Source of the DNA: Bacillota bacterium
GTDB taxonomy: Bacteria > Bacillota > Clostridia > Lachnospirales > Lachnospiraceae
Assembly: GCA_023390555.1 (NCBI GenBank)
Contig: JAEWCQ010000023.1
Coordinates: 1-64,000, forward strand
Direction: 5' to 3'
DNA: 64,000 bases
The notes beneath the pieces were generated by a model. The model had not been told where the DNA came from and made no database searches. It was given only the letters and a program-made list of their open reading frames with translations. A program made the position numbers and the translations under genes. This document shows positions 1-8,419 of this stretch, one piece after another (the first letter of the stretch is position 1; every line of letters begins with the position of its first letter).

Positions 1-33
1 GCGTTCCGGTGAAAGTTTTCTTTGTCTTGCCAT
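1..33 (-). CDS. IS256-family transposase, N-terminal 11 codons only (partial)
   Basis: A minus-strand gene begins at the ATG at 31-33 behind a strong ribosome site (AGGAGG at 41-47 on the complement) and runs off the left edge. The visible residues are MARQRKLSPER. This start resembles IS256 (mutator-type) transposases of Clostridia, which often open with a basic MAR-K-R stretch followed by a (S/T)PE motif. That match is from memory of the family and is short, so the call leans on the nearby IS256-like terminal sequence at 99-126. Confidence 0.45.
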   Translation of the reverse strand, partial: MARQRKLSPER

Positions 34-126
34 AAAAATATCCTCCTGGATTAATATTTATTTTAACATCAATCCAAGAGGATATATATGATATATCTAG
101 TTTACACAAAATTTTTTACAGTCTCG
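1..126 (-). mobile_element. End of an IS256-like insertion sequence
   Basis: Upstream of the partial transposase start there is a short untranslated leader and then, at 99-126, a sequence whose complement reads GAGACTGTAAAAAATTTTGT followed by GTAAAC. Ends containing TGTAAA-N-TTTTGTGTAAA are typical of IS256-family elements. The boundary is therefore placed near 126. The other end, and any 8-9 bp target duplication, lie outside the window. Directly inside the flank a duplicated hairpin begins, so the element may have landed in that repeat. Confidence 0.45.
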
Positions 127-526
127 AGATATTTCTCAGCTTGAAACTGCAAAATATCTCCGACATCTTATTTTTTATATAGTAGTAGAAATAATGATTT
201 TTTCCCTTATACCCTTGGTTGCACCAAGGTAACATAGGGCTTTTTTATGTGTCAAGAAAAATAGAAAAAATCACATTATGTTTGTCTTAATTTATATATT
301 GTTTTAATAATAATTATGTTTGGAGCAAAATTTTTCCGTATGGAAATGCAGTACTGCTTTTCTTTACTGATACAACTGGCAAATCTAAAACAATAATCAA
401 AAACCGGAGATATATCACAGTCTAAAACTGCGGAATATCTCCAATATCTTGTTTTTTGCATACTAATCCAAATAATTACGGTGCCAAAAAATAGAGACAA
501 TCTTATTCAATTCCCATAGTTTACTC
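126..526. repeat. Gene-free stretch with a duplicated hairpin (126-170 and 406-450)
   Basis: No convincing gene is seen between the IS end and 527. Two imperfect copies of a roughly 45-bp unit lie here in direct orientation. Each is itself an inverted repeat: GAGATAT...CAG...CTG...ATATCTCC, with the second copy pairing GGAGATAT with ATATCTCC around CAGT/ACTG. Read on the minus strand the second copy is followed by GGTTTTTGATT, so it could terminate the gene ending at 527. The first copy is followed on the plus strand by a T-run. Duplication of a cassette terminator during toxin/immunity shuffling is one reading. Confidence 0.5.
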
Positions 527-982
527 TTAGAATAATTCAAAGAAAAGTTCTTCAGTATTAAAAATTCCAAAAACTTTTTCTATTTGGTATCTAATTTCAC
601 TATTATCTAAAAGATAATCAATATAATTTATTAAACAGAAAACATCTACAGTTTTATTATCTTGCATAACTTCCACATAACAGAATTTCTGTCTCTCTTT
701 TATACTATTAGGCACCTCTTCAATACTTTTCTTCCCTGTTAACGTTAGTAAATACTCTTCCAAATTATTTTTCTCCACTAAGACCATATTAAACTCATAT
801 TCATATAACTCTAATCGTTTACCCTGATAAATGTAATATGGTGTCAGTATAAAATCAGTTACTTCCATTTTTTCATCTTTTAATGGTATTAAACCTCTTC
901 TTAAATCACAAAGTTTATAGTATTTTTCATTAGAAATATTAATTGTCTCTAATGAATTAATAATATTTTCAAATTTAATCAT
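527..982 (-). CDS. Candidate immunity protein (unrecognised, 151 aa)
   Basis: I do not recognise this protein. It is a small, soluble, acidic, AT-rich coding sequence with no signal peptide or membrane segment, which is the usual profile of an immunity protein in polymorphic-toxin loci. It lies 8 bp downstream of a toxin C-terminal fragment (991-1179), in the same order as toxin then immunity gene. The inference is that the pair is an orphan module retained behind the active EndoU toxin, protecting against siblings that carry the full toxin. A ribosome site ahead of the ATG is weak, suggesting coupling to upstream translation. Confidence 0.5.
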   Translation of the reverse strand: MIKFENIINSLETINISNEKYYKLCDLRRGLIPLKDEKMEVTDFILTPYYIYQGKRLELYEYEFNMVLVEKNNLEEYLLTLTGKKSIEEVPNSIKERQKFCYVEVMQDNKTVDVFCLINYIDYLLDNSEIRYQIEKVFGIFNTEELFFELF

Positions 983-990
983 TTAATATC

Positions 991-1179
991 TCACTTTGGA
1001 ATATATGGATTTATTATGCTCATATCAGGCACCCAGGTAGATGGATTAATATTATCGCTTACTTGAACAATTACCTTAGTAACATCATCTACTATGACAT
1101 AAGAACCTTTCTGTGTATAAAAAACCGTAGCTGCATTTCCTGTCGCTTTGTTGATACTAGCTCGAGTAGTATATGGCAT
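991..1179 (-). pseudogene. Orphan toxin C-terminal fragment (colicin E5-like tail)
   Basis: About 60 residues that look like the end of a secreted nuclease toxin: an A-T-V-F-Y strand, a GSYVIVDDVTK strand pair, VIVQVSD, then a W-V-P-D and N-P-Y-I-P ending. This pattern resembles the C-terminus of colicin E5-type or CdiA-CT ribonuclease domains as I remember them. The first ATG is preceded directly by an in-frame TGA and has no ribosome site, so it is not a complete gene. It sits between the EndoU module and a candidate immunity gene, as expected for a displaced toxin tip left by cassette replacement. Confidence 0.45.
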
Positions 1180-1211
1180 TCATATTGCTATTAAAGTCAT
1201 TTTTCAATGGC

Positions 1212-1562
1212 TTATTTGTGATGCTCTTTTTTAAACTCTCTTACTTTATCACACCATTCATCAATCAATTGGCGAAGTTCCTTTGTATCCACTTCACACC
1301 AGTTGCCCATGGCATCTTCCGCCAGATTGTCATATACCTTCGTTATCTTTGGGCTTATTTCGGCACAGCAGACGTTTCCATTCACTTCTTCGTATTCACT
1401 TTCTCCCGATAATACTTTATCAAAATCCTCTTTTATCCAATCTTCGAATGGGGTCACGTCACTAGATAAAAAAGTTGCTAACAATTCATATTTTACCGAA
1501 AATTCAAATACAATATCATCGATTTTATTTTCATATTCAATATATTTTATTTTATATTCCAT
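1212..1562 (-). CDS. Probable immunity protein to the EndoU toxin (116 aa)
   Basis: This small soluble protein starts 12 bp after the stop of the EndoU-domain toxin and is very acidic (many Glu and Asp), typical of immunity proteins that bind nuclease active sites. I do not recognise the family. A likely role is to bind and inhibit the toxin's nuclease domain in the producer's cytoplasm. Function is inferred from position alone; no catalytic motif or membrane segment is visible. Confidence 0.6.
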   Translation of the reverse strand: MEYKIKYIEYENKIDDIVFEFSVKYELLATFLSSDVTPFEDWIKEDFDKVLSGESEYEEVNGNVCCAEISPKITKVYDNLAEDAMGNWCEVDTKELRQLIDEWCDKVREFKKEHHK

Positions 1563-1574
1563 ATACTTTACTCC

Positions 1575-2882
1575 TTATCGTTCCGGAAATGCGCTAATTA
1601 TTTTACCTTCTTTATTCAGATACATAGTTATCTTCATACCATTTGATGAATATCCATAGTATTCATTTCCTGTTTTTAAAACATGATTGCTATAAGCCTC
1701 ATTAATCGCATCCACAACCTCTTGCGGGCTCATGTTTTTAGAAAAAAACGAAGAGAAACCACCATTTGCAGTTTTGGGAACTCCATTCACTTCAACCTGT
1801 GCTTTATATACTCCCAATTCGTTTGCCGGCAGTTCTGATCCCGTAATCGTTTTACCTGCTGTTCCTTCAATCCCTTCATAATGATACCCTACTGCTTTTC
1901 CTCTTCCATTGACCTGACCTTCAAAAATATGCTCTATTGATGAATCCGTAAAATTTTCTGCATTTTTTAATTCACTTAGAGTTGACTTCGCATAGCTGGT
2001 CTTAATAGCATTTTCAGCACCATCAACTGCACTTTCAGCCGCACTCACCGTCTGCCTGCTTCCATTTTTCAACACTCCAGACAGCTTTCCAAGCGCCTGC
2101 GAAGCCTTTCCGGCTAATACCACGCTACCGGCAGACACCACCGCTCCGGTCGTAAAACTCAATGCAACACCAGCTGCGCTGACCTGTCCGCCATCATAAG
2201 TGGTCTCTGCCGTATACATCCCGGCATTTACGATTCCCTGCGCAGCGGACATGCTAATCAGTCCAGCTCCAGTTGCGGTTGCTACACCAGCTACAGCTCC
2301 AGAGACCGCTCCGCCGATACTTCCCCAGAAGAAGCCGTCTGCGGCTCCCTCTTCAAAGGTTCCTCCACTCTTGACGCTTGTATATCCTCCGATAATACCT
2401 CCGGCAATGGCGCCAGTCGCTGCTCCGATGGCAGCTCCTACTACAACTGCAGTCAAAATAGCAGGTGCTGCCACTGTCAGAACCACGGCTGCCGCCACAA
2501 CTGTTCCGACTACGACAGCAGCTCCAACTACCCATTTGAAGGTATCGGTCTTATACCACGGAACATCTTCTCCAAGACTGTTCTTTGCATTGGCATAACC
2601 GCTAAGCCCACATTTTACAATTCCTTCCTCACAGGATTCATATACGACGCAGATCTGTTGTAAAGCATCTCCATAACTGCCCATACTGTTTGCAATTCGC
2701 TCCAGTTCTTCCCGGATGCTCTGGATCTGACGCTGCAACTCACCGCCTCCGGAGATCTGGCCTTTGACATACTGTTCTATGCTGTCCAGACTCTGGATTT
2801 TGCGGCGTATATCCTGTGGTATGCCGGAAAGCTCCGCCGGCACTTTCTTCAACTGCGGCAGATTGATATACAACTCGCTCAT
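1575..2882 (-). CDS. Polymorphic toxin with WXG/LXG-like N-terminus and C-terminal EndoU nuclease domain
   Basis: A 435-residue protein. Residues 1-100 are helical and coiled-coil-like (repeated Q-S-I and E-E-L-E-R-I patterns), as in WXG100/LXG-type export domains. Residues about 120-260 are a Gly/Ala/Val-rich hydrophobic region, probably a membrane-insertion or pretoxin region. The C-terminal 130 residues carry a bacterial EndoU signature: EHIFEG, then GKAVGYHYEG with the second His, and a final ISAFPE strand. EndoU domains cleave RNA. The start chosen is the ATG at 2882, which overlaps the upstream stop as ATGA and has GGAGG about 10 nt upstream; a longer start is possible. Export is probably by a type VII secretion system encoded elsewhere. 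Confidence 0.75.
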   Translation of the reverse strand: MSELYINLPQLKKVPAELSGIPQDIRRKIQSLDSIEQYVKGQISGGGELQRQIQSIREELERIANSMGSYGDALQQICVVYESCEEGIVKCGLSGYANAKNSLGEDVPWYKTDTFKWVVGAAVVVGTVVAAAVVLTVAAPAILTAVVVGAAIGAATGAIAGGIIGGYTSVKSGGTFEEGAADGFFWGSIGGAVSGAVAGVATATGAGLISMSAAQGIVNAGMYTAETTYDGGQVSAAGVALSFTTGAVVSAGSVVLAGKASQALGKLSGVLKNGSRQTVSAAESAVDGAENAIKTSYAKSTLSELKNAENFTDSSIEHIFEGQVNGRGKAVGYHYEGIEGTAGKTITGSELPANELGVYKAQVEVNGVPKTANGGFSSFFSKNMSPQEVVDAINEAYSNHVLKTGNEYYGYSSNGMKITMYLNKEGKIISAFPER

Positions 2883-3148
2883 GCGTCTGCCACCTCCAGA
2901 CACTGACCGGCATAAACCAACTCTTCCTCATCCTGAAAGCCGATGAAGAAGATCTTTTCAATCTGATCATGCTGAAACAGATACGCGTGGTTTCCACTGA
3001 TATTTCCTTCCGGATACAGGCAGGCTGCATAGTCCCATTCCTTCCCGGTACCGCTGTCAACCTGTTTCCTTCCATAGATCATGATCCGTTTCTGTCCCTC
3101 TTTTAACAGGACTACCGTCCCGATCGGCAGATACTTTTCACAACTCAT
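2879..3148 (-). CDS. DUF4176-family partner of LXG toxin
   Basis: An 89-residue protein beginning with the pattern LPIGTVVLL(K) and containing ...YGRKQ... and a DYAACLYPEG motif, which is characteristic of DUF4176 proteins. These are usually encoded next to LXG/WXG-type toxins and are thought to help their folding or targeting to the type VII secretion system. Here it is the first gene of the toxin operon and its stop overlaps the toxin start by 4 bp. A good ribosome site (GGGAGGG) precedes the ATG. Confidence 0.7.
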   Translation of the reverse strand: MSCEKYLPIGTVVLLKEGQKRIMIYGRKQVDSGTGKEWDYAACLYPEGNISGNHAYLFQHDQIEKIFFIGFQDEEELVYAGQCLEVADA

Positions 3149-3932
3149 GTTATCCCTCCCTCGTATGCAATTTATTTAAAGACGATTATAGCATACTTTT
3201 TTTGATTTTCTGCATTTTCCGACAGACGACACGGGAAACGGGATGAATAACCAGTTTTATCCCACTTTCGGAACTAGTAACCAGGAGTAATCCTTTCGTG
3301 CATTCCAGTTTTTGTACCGAATTTCGGTACGTCACTTTTTGCGATTTCCTTATGAATACAGTTCTATTTCATAATCCCTAATCGCAGCAAGAAAGGTAAA
3401 TGATTTTAATTCTATCACCTTTACCACCTGACGGCAACGGAGTGTAAATACTCATAATTGCCACGTTTCTGATATTCGGCGCCTATGACCTTCTAATATT
3501 TCTGCCAATACTCACACCATATACCTTGCCCTCTTCGTATTTTGGATGCTTAGGGAATCTTCAAATATCCCTTATAATGCCATGATACATGAAATGAGAA
3601 TCATAAAAGAACGACTCATTCGTATTGTAAATCAAGATTTAATTCATAAGGAAATAAATCAAACACTGAGATGTTTTTTAAATAAATATACAAAATATAA
3701 GGAATGAAACAATCGAATACTGTCGTTTGAACACCCACCATCCCTTGTATCGGTCATAGGTTTTTACTCAAATATGGCAATCGCTGTATCATTAATTGCA
3801 ACATCATAGCCAAAAATTTCATTATATAAAAATTCAAATCTTCCCCTCACTCAATAGGATTATTTACAGTCAATCTTGTGACTATATTAATCCCCATACT
3901 GGTATTACTTCATCTTAATATATTTTATTATC
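3149..3932. other. Gene-poor gap with a decayed ORF (3582-3707, plus strand)
   Basis: No intact gene is seen in this 780 bp. A plus-strand reading frame open from about 3489 to 3707 includes an internal ATG at 3582 that would give 41 residues (start MIHEMRIIKERLIR, end YTKYKE). Its composition looks protein-like but there is no ribosome site and a TGA lies just upstream, so it may be a remnant. The rest is AT-rich sequence between the toxin operon promoter and the integrase 3' end, and should contain the left junction of the small element at 3.9-7.3 kb, which I could not locate. Confidence 0.35.
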
Positions 3933-5102
3933 TCACTTAAAATCTATATCAATTTTCTGTATTGCATCTTTCTTCATACCTTCGCTAATATGAGCATAAA
4001 TATCCATTGTTGTAGAAATCGTAGAATGCCCCAGCAATTCCTGTACCGTTTTATCTGATATTCCCTCCTCCAGCAGGAGTGTGGCAAATGTATGACGCAA
4101 ATCATGAAAGCGAATATTTGTAACGTTATACTTTTTAAGAAAAGCATGATACTGATTCATAAATTCCCGTTGATCCAGATATTGTCCATCTTCACGCGCA
4201 AAAACAAAATCATTATTATGATATATTTCCTTATTCTTTCGCATATCCATTAGCTGTCTCTTTTTTTGTAACTGTAAAGCGGCATATGCATTATCCAATA
4301 TGGGGATTGATCTTTTGCTTTTCTGTGTCTTAGGTTCCAGTATTTCATATGTAGCTCTTCGTTTTCCATTTGCATCAGGCTTTTGCTCTACTCTGCACAG
4401 ACTTCCTCTAACATAAATTACCCGGTGTTTCATATCAACATCTTTCCATTTCAATCCCATAATTTCACCCTTACGCATTCCGGTAAACAGACACAACACA
4501 ATAATGGGATATAATGGTTCATCTTTGGCATCATGAATAATAGCCTCGATTTCATTTCTCGAAAGCACCTTTGCTTCATACTGTTTTCTTTTTGGTATAA
4601 CGGTATAATGGTTAGGGTTTGATCCAATCAATCGTGATTTAACAGCTTGATCCAATGCACTGTTAATAATAACTTCCATGTGTTTTACAGTTTTACTGCT
4701 GTACCCATCTTGAATCTTCGTATTATAAAACTCTTGCAGATCATCCATAGACAGTTTTAAAACACTCTTTCCAGCCAATTTACTTTCCGCAATGTGCTTT
4801 CGAAACATAGTCTGATAGGTATTATATGTCGTAACTTTCAGCTCAAACTTTTTATAATTTTCGAGATAATTCTTAATGTAGTTACCAAGTAAAAGCTTAT
4901 CTTCCTTTCCCTTTTTTTCTTTTTCAGACACGTAAACAAACGTTTTGTCAGTTTGTGCTTTTTTTAGTTTACTCTTAACCTCAGCCTGTGTTTTTCCATA
5001 TACATATCGGCGTCTGTTATTATATTCATCAAAAAATGCAGCACACCAGCGGCCGTCATTTCTTTTATATATGGTTCCCTCTCCATTGCTTCTTTTTCCC
5101 AT
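3933..5102 (-). CDS. int: Tyrosine recombinase (integrase) of a small integrative element
   Basis: A 389-residue integrase of the Tn916/phage type. The N-terminus has the arm-binding domain ([13 protein letters not shown] followed by a Tyr/Arg-rich strand). The core-binding domain is at about residues 75-170. The catalytic domain has the first Arg in [15 protein letters not shown] for the His-x-x-Arg motif, GHSTISTT and the nucleophile Tyr in DIYAH near the C-terminus. The start at 5102 has AAAGGAG at good spacing; a longer frame reaches further upstream and overlaps the excisionase gene. It follows the excisionase directly, the usual xis-int order. Confidence 0.9.
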   Translation of the reverse strand: MGKRSNGEGTIYKRNDGRWCAAFFDEYNNRRRYVYGKTQAEVKSKLKKAQTDKTFVYVSEKEKKGKEDKLLLGNYIKNYLENYKKFELKVTTYNTYQTMFRKHIAESKLAGKSVLKLSMDDLQEFYNTKIQDGYSSKTVKHMEVIINSALDQAVKSRLIGSNPNHYTVIPKRKQYEAKVLSRNEIEAIIHDAKDEPLYPIIVLCLFTGMRKGEIMGLKWKDVDMKHRVIYVRGSLCRVEQKPDANGKRRATYEILEPKTQKSKRSIPILDNAYAALQLQKKRQLMDMRKNKEIYHNNDFVFAREDGQYLDQREFMNQYHAFLKKYNVTNIRFHDLRHTFATLLLEEGISDKTVQELLGHSTISTTMDIYAHISEGMKKDAIQKIDIDFK

Positions 5103-5136
5103 AAAAGATTGCTCCTTTCGCAAAAAAAGAACCGCA

Positions 5137-5313
5137 TTATTGCGGCCCTCCCTTTTCATTTATCCAATCTTCAAATTTTTTCTTAGGTATGACACGTCTG
5201 TTTCCTAATTCCAGTACAGGAATCACCTTCCTTTTCACGAGCTCATACGCATAGCTCCTACTTATCCCTAATAGCTGGGAAACCTCATCCACACTATACA
5301 CTAATTTTTCCAT
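5137..5313 (-). CDS. xis: Excisionase / MerR-like helix-turn-helix protein
   Basis: A 58-residue DNA-binding protein: a winged helix-turn-helix with [20 protein letters not shown] as the recognition helices and a wing ending [13 protein letters not shown]. This is the standard excisionase/HTH_17 layout that bends attachment-site DNA and steers the integrase to excision. The start at 5313 has AAAGGAG 8-9 nt upstream. It sits 34 bp before the integrase start, between integrase and helicase genes, so the three probably form one transcript. Confidence 0.8.
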   Translation of the reverse strand: MEKLVYSVDEVSQLLGISRSYAYELVKRKVIPVLELGNRRVIPKKKFEDWINEKGGPQ

Positions 5314-5368
5314 CGTCTTAGCTCCTTTCACTTTTTCTTTACCTTCCTGTTGGGAGCATTGTATTTTT

Positions 5369-7042
5369 TTATTCTGTCAAATCCTGATGACCTGTCTTTT
5401 GGATAATATACGGCGCTCCTCTGTTCTCTTTCATCCGAAATTCAATACCTAGCGCACACATTATACTATTAAATACCTTATAAGATAATGGGCGATCCGT
5501 TTTTTTTAAATTATCAACTTCTGTTTCCATATCTTCCTCTAAATGCTCTATCTCAAGTAAATATAAAAGACTCTCTTTAATTTTTTTCTTTAACTCCTTA
5601 CTGTTCTCTGTCATTAATTCCTTCTCCAGTACTGGATTTAACGCTTGAACAATTTGATTTCGACATTCTGCCTGCTTATCTACAACATAGGATTCGTAGT
5701 TCTCTTCTATATTTAAAATTCCAATCCATTCCGCTTGCTGGTTCAAAAAAGCTAACTCACCCTCACTTTTAAATCTTTGAATCAATTTTTGATAATAATC
5801 ATTTAAATAATCAATTTGCTCCACTGCAAATTCATTCATATATAAATATCCTTGATATAGAAAACATGTCCCTTTCACATAATCATATGTTTTCTGATTT
5901 TGCAAAACTCTTCTTAGCAATCGATCAAATGCATACGGGTCTAAGGAATCATCATAATTTTTATTTAATCTTTCGTATTCTTCTATAAATTTTAAAAGTG
6001 GTAATACATAAGTTTTTAAACGTTGCTCAAAATGATTCTGTGAGCGCTTGCAGATGTATAACTTTATTCTTTCCTGATTTTGAACGCGTTTTCTACCTAT
6101 CATTTGCATAAAATCCTCTTTGGTTTCCCCCATTACAATAAGATTTCTAAGATTTTCATCTTCTATGCTCACTCCATTGTCCAGAACACTTGTTGCAATA
6201 AGCACACGATTTGATATTTTTTTCTCAGTTGCAACTTGTTCGACCGCTGTCATTGAATCAATGTTTTTATCGTATTTTGCATCAATAAATACCGCATCCA
6301 TCCCATCATCCAATAATTGTTTTTCTAACAAGCGTCCCTGTTCTATGCTCGAAACAAATACGAGCCATTTTTCTTTCCTCTTTGATAGAATTATCTTAAT
6401 AATTTCATCCTTTTTATCAAAGAAATGCAGGTCTATATATGAATAATCCGCTTCGTGATGAAACTCTTTTATTTTTCTACGAAACAAAATTTCTTCTTTC
6501 ATTTCTTTATCAAAAATTCCATTTTCTCCAATATCTCTGACTATTCGATCTTTGACCTTGTCCATGGTGGCAGAAATAAAGATAAATATTGGTTCAAAAA
6601 ACCTCCGTCTCTGACTCGTAATCCAACTATAAGATAAATATGTTGACGTGTTATAGGTTGCATCATGATAAAAATAGTGAGCCTCATCGGCAATTATATA
6701 ATCAAACTGATTATAAAATGACATGTTCATGTTATCTTGTATATATCTTTCAATTGTTTGGTATGTTTCAATTCTTATTATATCATTAGGTACATAGTAA
6801 TCCATATTGTTACGTCTTAGTCTCGGCCTAATATTACTTGTAACCTTCTCTTTTAGCTGCTTTTTCAGAATCTTTCGATTCACAAGATACAGTATCTTTT
6901 TCTTATTATGAGCAGCAAAGCTTAGTAATTGTTCTAAAATGAACGTTGTCTTTCCCGATCCCGTAGGAGCTGTTATTAAAACAACCTGTCCCGGCTCCCA
7001 CATTTTATATTCCTCTCCAATAATCTCTGATATATATCTCAT
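5369..7042 (-). CDS. SF2 DEAD/DEAH-type helicase of the small integrative element
   Basis: A 557-residue superfamily 2 helicase. Walker A is APTGSGKTT at about residues 25-33; motif II is IADEAHYF (about 117-124); motif III is ISATMDK; motif V is ATSVLDNGVSIED and motif VI is MQMIGRKRVQ. The C-terminal 200 residues are helical, acidic and unlike known helicase accessory domains. It is the first gene of the helicase-xis-int cluster. A role in replicating or mobilising the element is an inference; an anti-phage role is an alternative, since satellites often carry SF2 helicases. No primase or capsid-interference gene is seen. Confidence 0.7.
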   Translation of the reverse strand: MRYISEIIGEEYKMWEPGQVVLITAPTGSGKTTFILEQLLSFAAHNKKKILYLVNRKILKKQLKEKVTSNIRPRLRRNNMDYYVPNDIIRIETYQTIERYIQDNMNMSFYNQFDYIIADEAHYFYHDATYNTSTYLSYSWITSQRRRFFEPIFIFISATMDKVKDRIVRDIGENGIFDKEMKEEILFRRKIKEFHHEADYSYIDLHFFDKKDEIIKIILSKRKEKWLVFVSSIEQGRLLEKQLLDDGMDAVFIDAKYDKNIDSMTAVEQVATEKKISNRVLIATSVLDNGVSIEDENLRNLIVMGETKEDFMQMIGRKRVQNQERIKLYICKRSQNHFEQRLKTYVLPLLKFIEEYERLNKNYDDSLDPYAFDRLLRRVLQNQKTYDYVKGTCFLYQGYLYMNEFAVEQIDYLNDYYQKLIQRFKSEGELAFLNQQAEWIGILNIEENYESYVVDKQAECRNQIVQALNPVLEKELMTENSKELKKKIKESLLYLLEIEHLEEDMETEVDNLKKTDRPLSYKVFNSIMCALGIEFRMKENRGAPYIIQKTGHQDLTE

Positions 7043-7240
7043 ATAGATTCTCCTTTATGCATAACGTATTATACTAAATTAAAGAGCAGTGATTTTTTTC
7101 AAAATGGTAAAATGGAAACTAGTATTATTTGTAATTTCCATTTTCCATTCTTATCCATCTACATAATTCTACATTTTTTCCATTATAGGAGCAACCATAT
7201 ACGCATTATTTTTCCATATATATTTTTGAAGTTTTTCTGG

Positions 7241-7261
7241 TTGATGTCACTGTTGATGTCA
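7241..7261. repeat. Paired 9-bp direct repeats beside tRNA-Leu, likely integrase arm sites
   Basis: TTGATGTCA occurs twice with a 3-bp spacer, about 57 bp from the 3' end of the tRNA-Leu gene. Closely spaced short direct repeats beside a tRNA end are typical arm-type sites bound by the integrase N-terminal domain. I could not find a matching copy at the left side of the element. Confidence 0.35.
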
Positions 7262-7317
7262 AAGCACAAAAAAGAGACTCAAAACCTTCTTTCAAAAGTC
7301 TCGAATCTCTCTATTTA

Positions 7318-7397
7318 TACGGGCAACAGGACTTGAACCTGCACGGTCTCCCACTAGAACCTAAATCTAGCGCGTCTGCCAATTCCGCCATGCCCGC
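7318..7397 (-). tRNA. tRNA-Leu (anticodon UAG)
   Basis: The complement reads as a full class II tRNA: acceptor GCGGGCA pairing with TGCCCGT, D-arm GGCGGAATTGGCAGACGC, anticodon stem CTAGA/TCTAG around TTTAGGT (anticodon UAG), a long variable arm and T-arm GCAGG-TTCAAGT-CCTGT. Discriminator is A and CCA is not encoded. The small int/xis/helicase element lies immediately 3' of it, so it is the probable integration target. Confidence 0.93.
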
Positions 7398-7501
7398 AAG
7401 CAAGAACTATCATAATATGTTTTTCAGCCACTGTCAAGAATTTTTACAACATCAGTTCTCTCATCTCATACCTTGTTACTTGGGTGACTTTTATAATAGA
7501 A

Positions 7502-7532
7502 ATAAGACGCATCAAACCGCAACACGTCTTAT
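7502..7532 (-). terminator. Rho-independent terminator of the LysM gene
   Basis: On the minus strand ATAAGACG pairs with CGTCTTAT around a 15-nt loop and is followed by TTTCTATT. It lies about 45 bp downstream of the LysM-protein stop codon. Confidence 0.5.
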
Positions 7533-7575
7533 CCCTCTCTGATCTTTATGAACTATAACTGCTACCCGCACCACA

Positions 7576-8310
7576 CTAAGATTGATTGCTCTCATTCTGA
7601 TTTCTATTATACTGTCTCATAATCCCACTCGAGAGGTATTCTGCTATTTTCATTGCCTGCTGCTCTAAATTATCAAATGTTTCGATGTCATCTGCATACT
7701 GACCAGAAACCCTGGAAACGATCTCCCTCTTTGTGAGTACCAGAAATTCCCCAAGCTCTGTTTCCAATGCATTCTTGTCATAATTAATGTTCATATTGCT
7801 GAGAATCTCTGCCAGATTACTTACATCCTGCTCCAGTTTAACTTCTGTCGCATCTGTAGTTTCCCGTTCTGAATTTTTTACAGCATTAATCAGCGTTATC
7901 GTATTCTCGACAAAGGACGTAAGGGACTGCTGGAGCTGTGTGGTAACATCTGCTGGATAGTATTGTTCAAAAATGTCTGCCATAACTGCCGGAATCTGCC
8001 GAAGCCTTTCTGCACTGCTGTTGACCTCTTCCTGATTATCCTTATTGGCCAGCAGATACATCCTCGTCCAATATGCCAGTTGCTCCCACGCAAGTCGGAT
8101 ATCCTGGTTCAACTCCATGTTATCCCCCTGCGAATTTCCGGTCTCATCTGCTTCACATACAAGCAGTTCGTTTCCGACCTGCAAATTATATGGATTGACA
8201 CCCGGATTCCGTATTAAAATATCCGGCACGGTTGTATCATGCATTTTTGCAATCCGGTATATGGTGTCTCCCTGCTTTACCGTATGTGTAATATTTTTTG
8301 CGCAATACAT
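7576..8310 (-). CDS. LysM-domain protein
   Basis: A 244-residue protein with one N-terminal LysM domain (residues about 8-52: THTVKQGDTIYRIAKMHDTT... then NPYNLQVGNELLV). LysM binds N-acetylglucosamine-containing glycans such as peptidoglycan. The remaining 190 residues are acidic and helical with no recognised enzyme domain. There is no signal peptide, so it may act inside the cell, for example in the spore coat or cortex, as LysM proteins such as SafA do in spore formers; that role is inference. It stands alone, with its own terminator, and has AAGGA upstream of the ATG. Confidence 0.75.
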   Translation of the reverse strand: MYCAKNITHTVKQGDTIYRIAKMHDTTVPDILIRNPGVNPYNLQVGNELLVCEADETGNSQGDNMELNQDIRLAWEQLAYWTRMYLLANKDNQEEVNSSAERLRQIPAVMADIFEQYYPADVTTQLQQSLTSFVENTITLINAVKNSERETTDATEVKLEQDVSNLAEILSNMNINYDKNALETELGEFLVLTKREIVSRVSGQYADDIETFDNLEQQAMKIAEYLSSGIMRQYNRNQNESNQS

Positions 8311-8419
8311 ATTTTTTTCCTTCTTTTTATTTCTATAAATTATATGTATTTCGCGGAAGTGTGTGACTGTGGCATTGGAAACAGAAACGTTTTATGAAAA
8401 AGATGGGGCCTTTCTGTTT

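Noticed and set aside
276..500. A 74-codon minus-strand frame near the left end
   Set aside because: It lies across the duplicated hairpin, has no ribosome site and a composition unlike real proteins; it looks like chance in AT-rich DNA.
7896..8093. Frames opposite or within the LysM gene
   Set aside because: Shadows of a well-supported gene in other frames.
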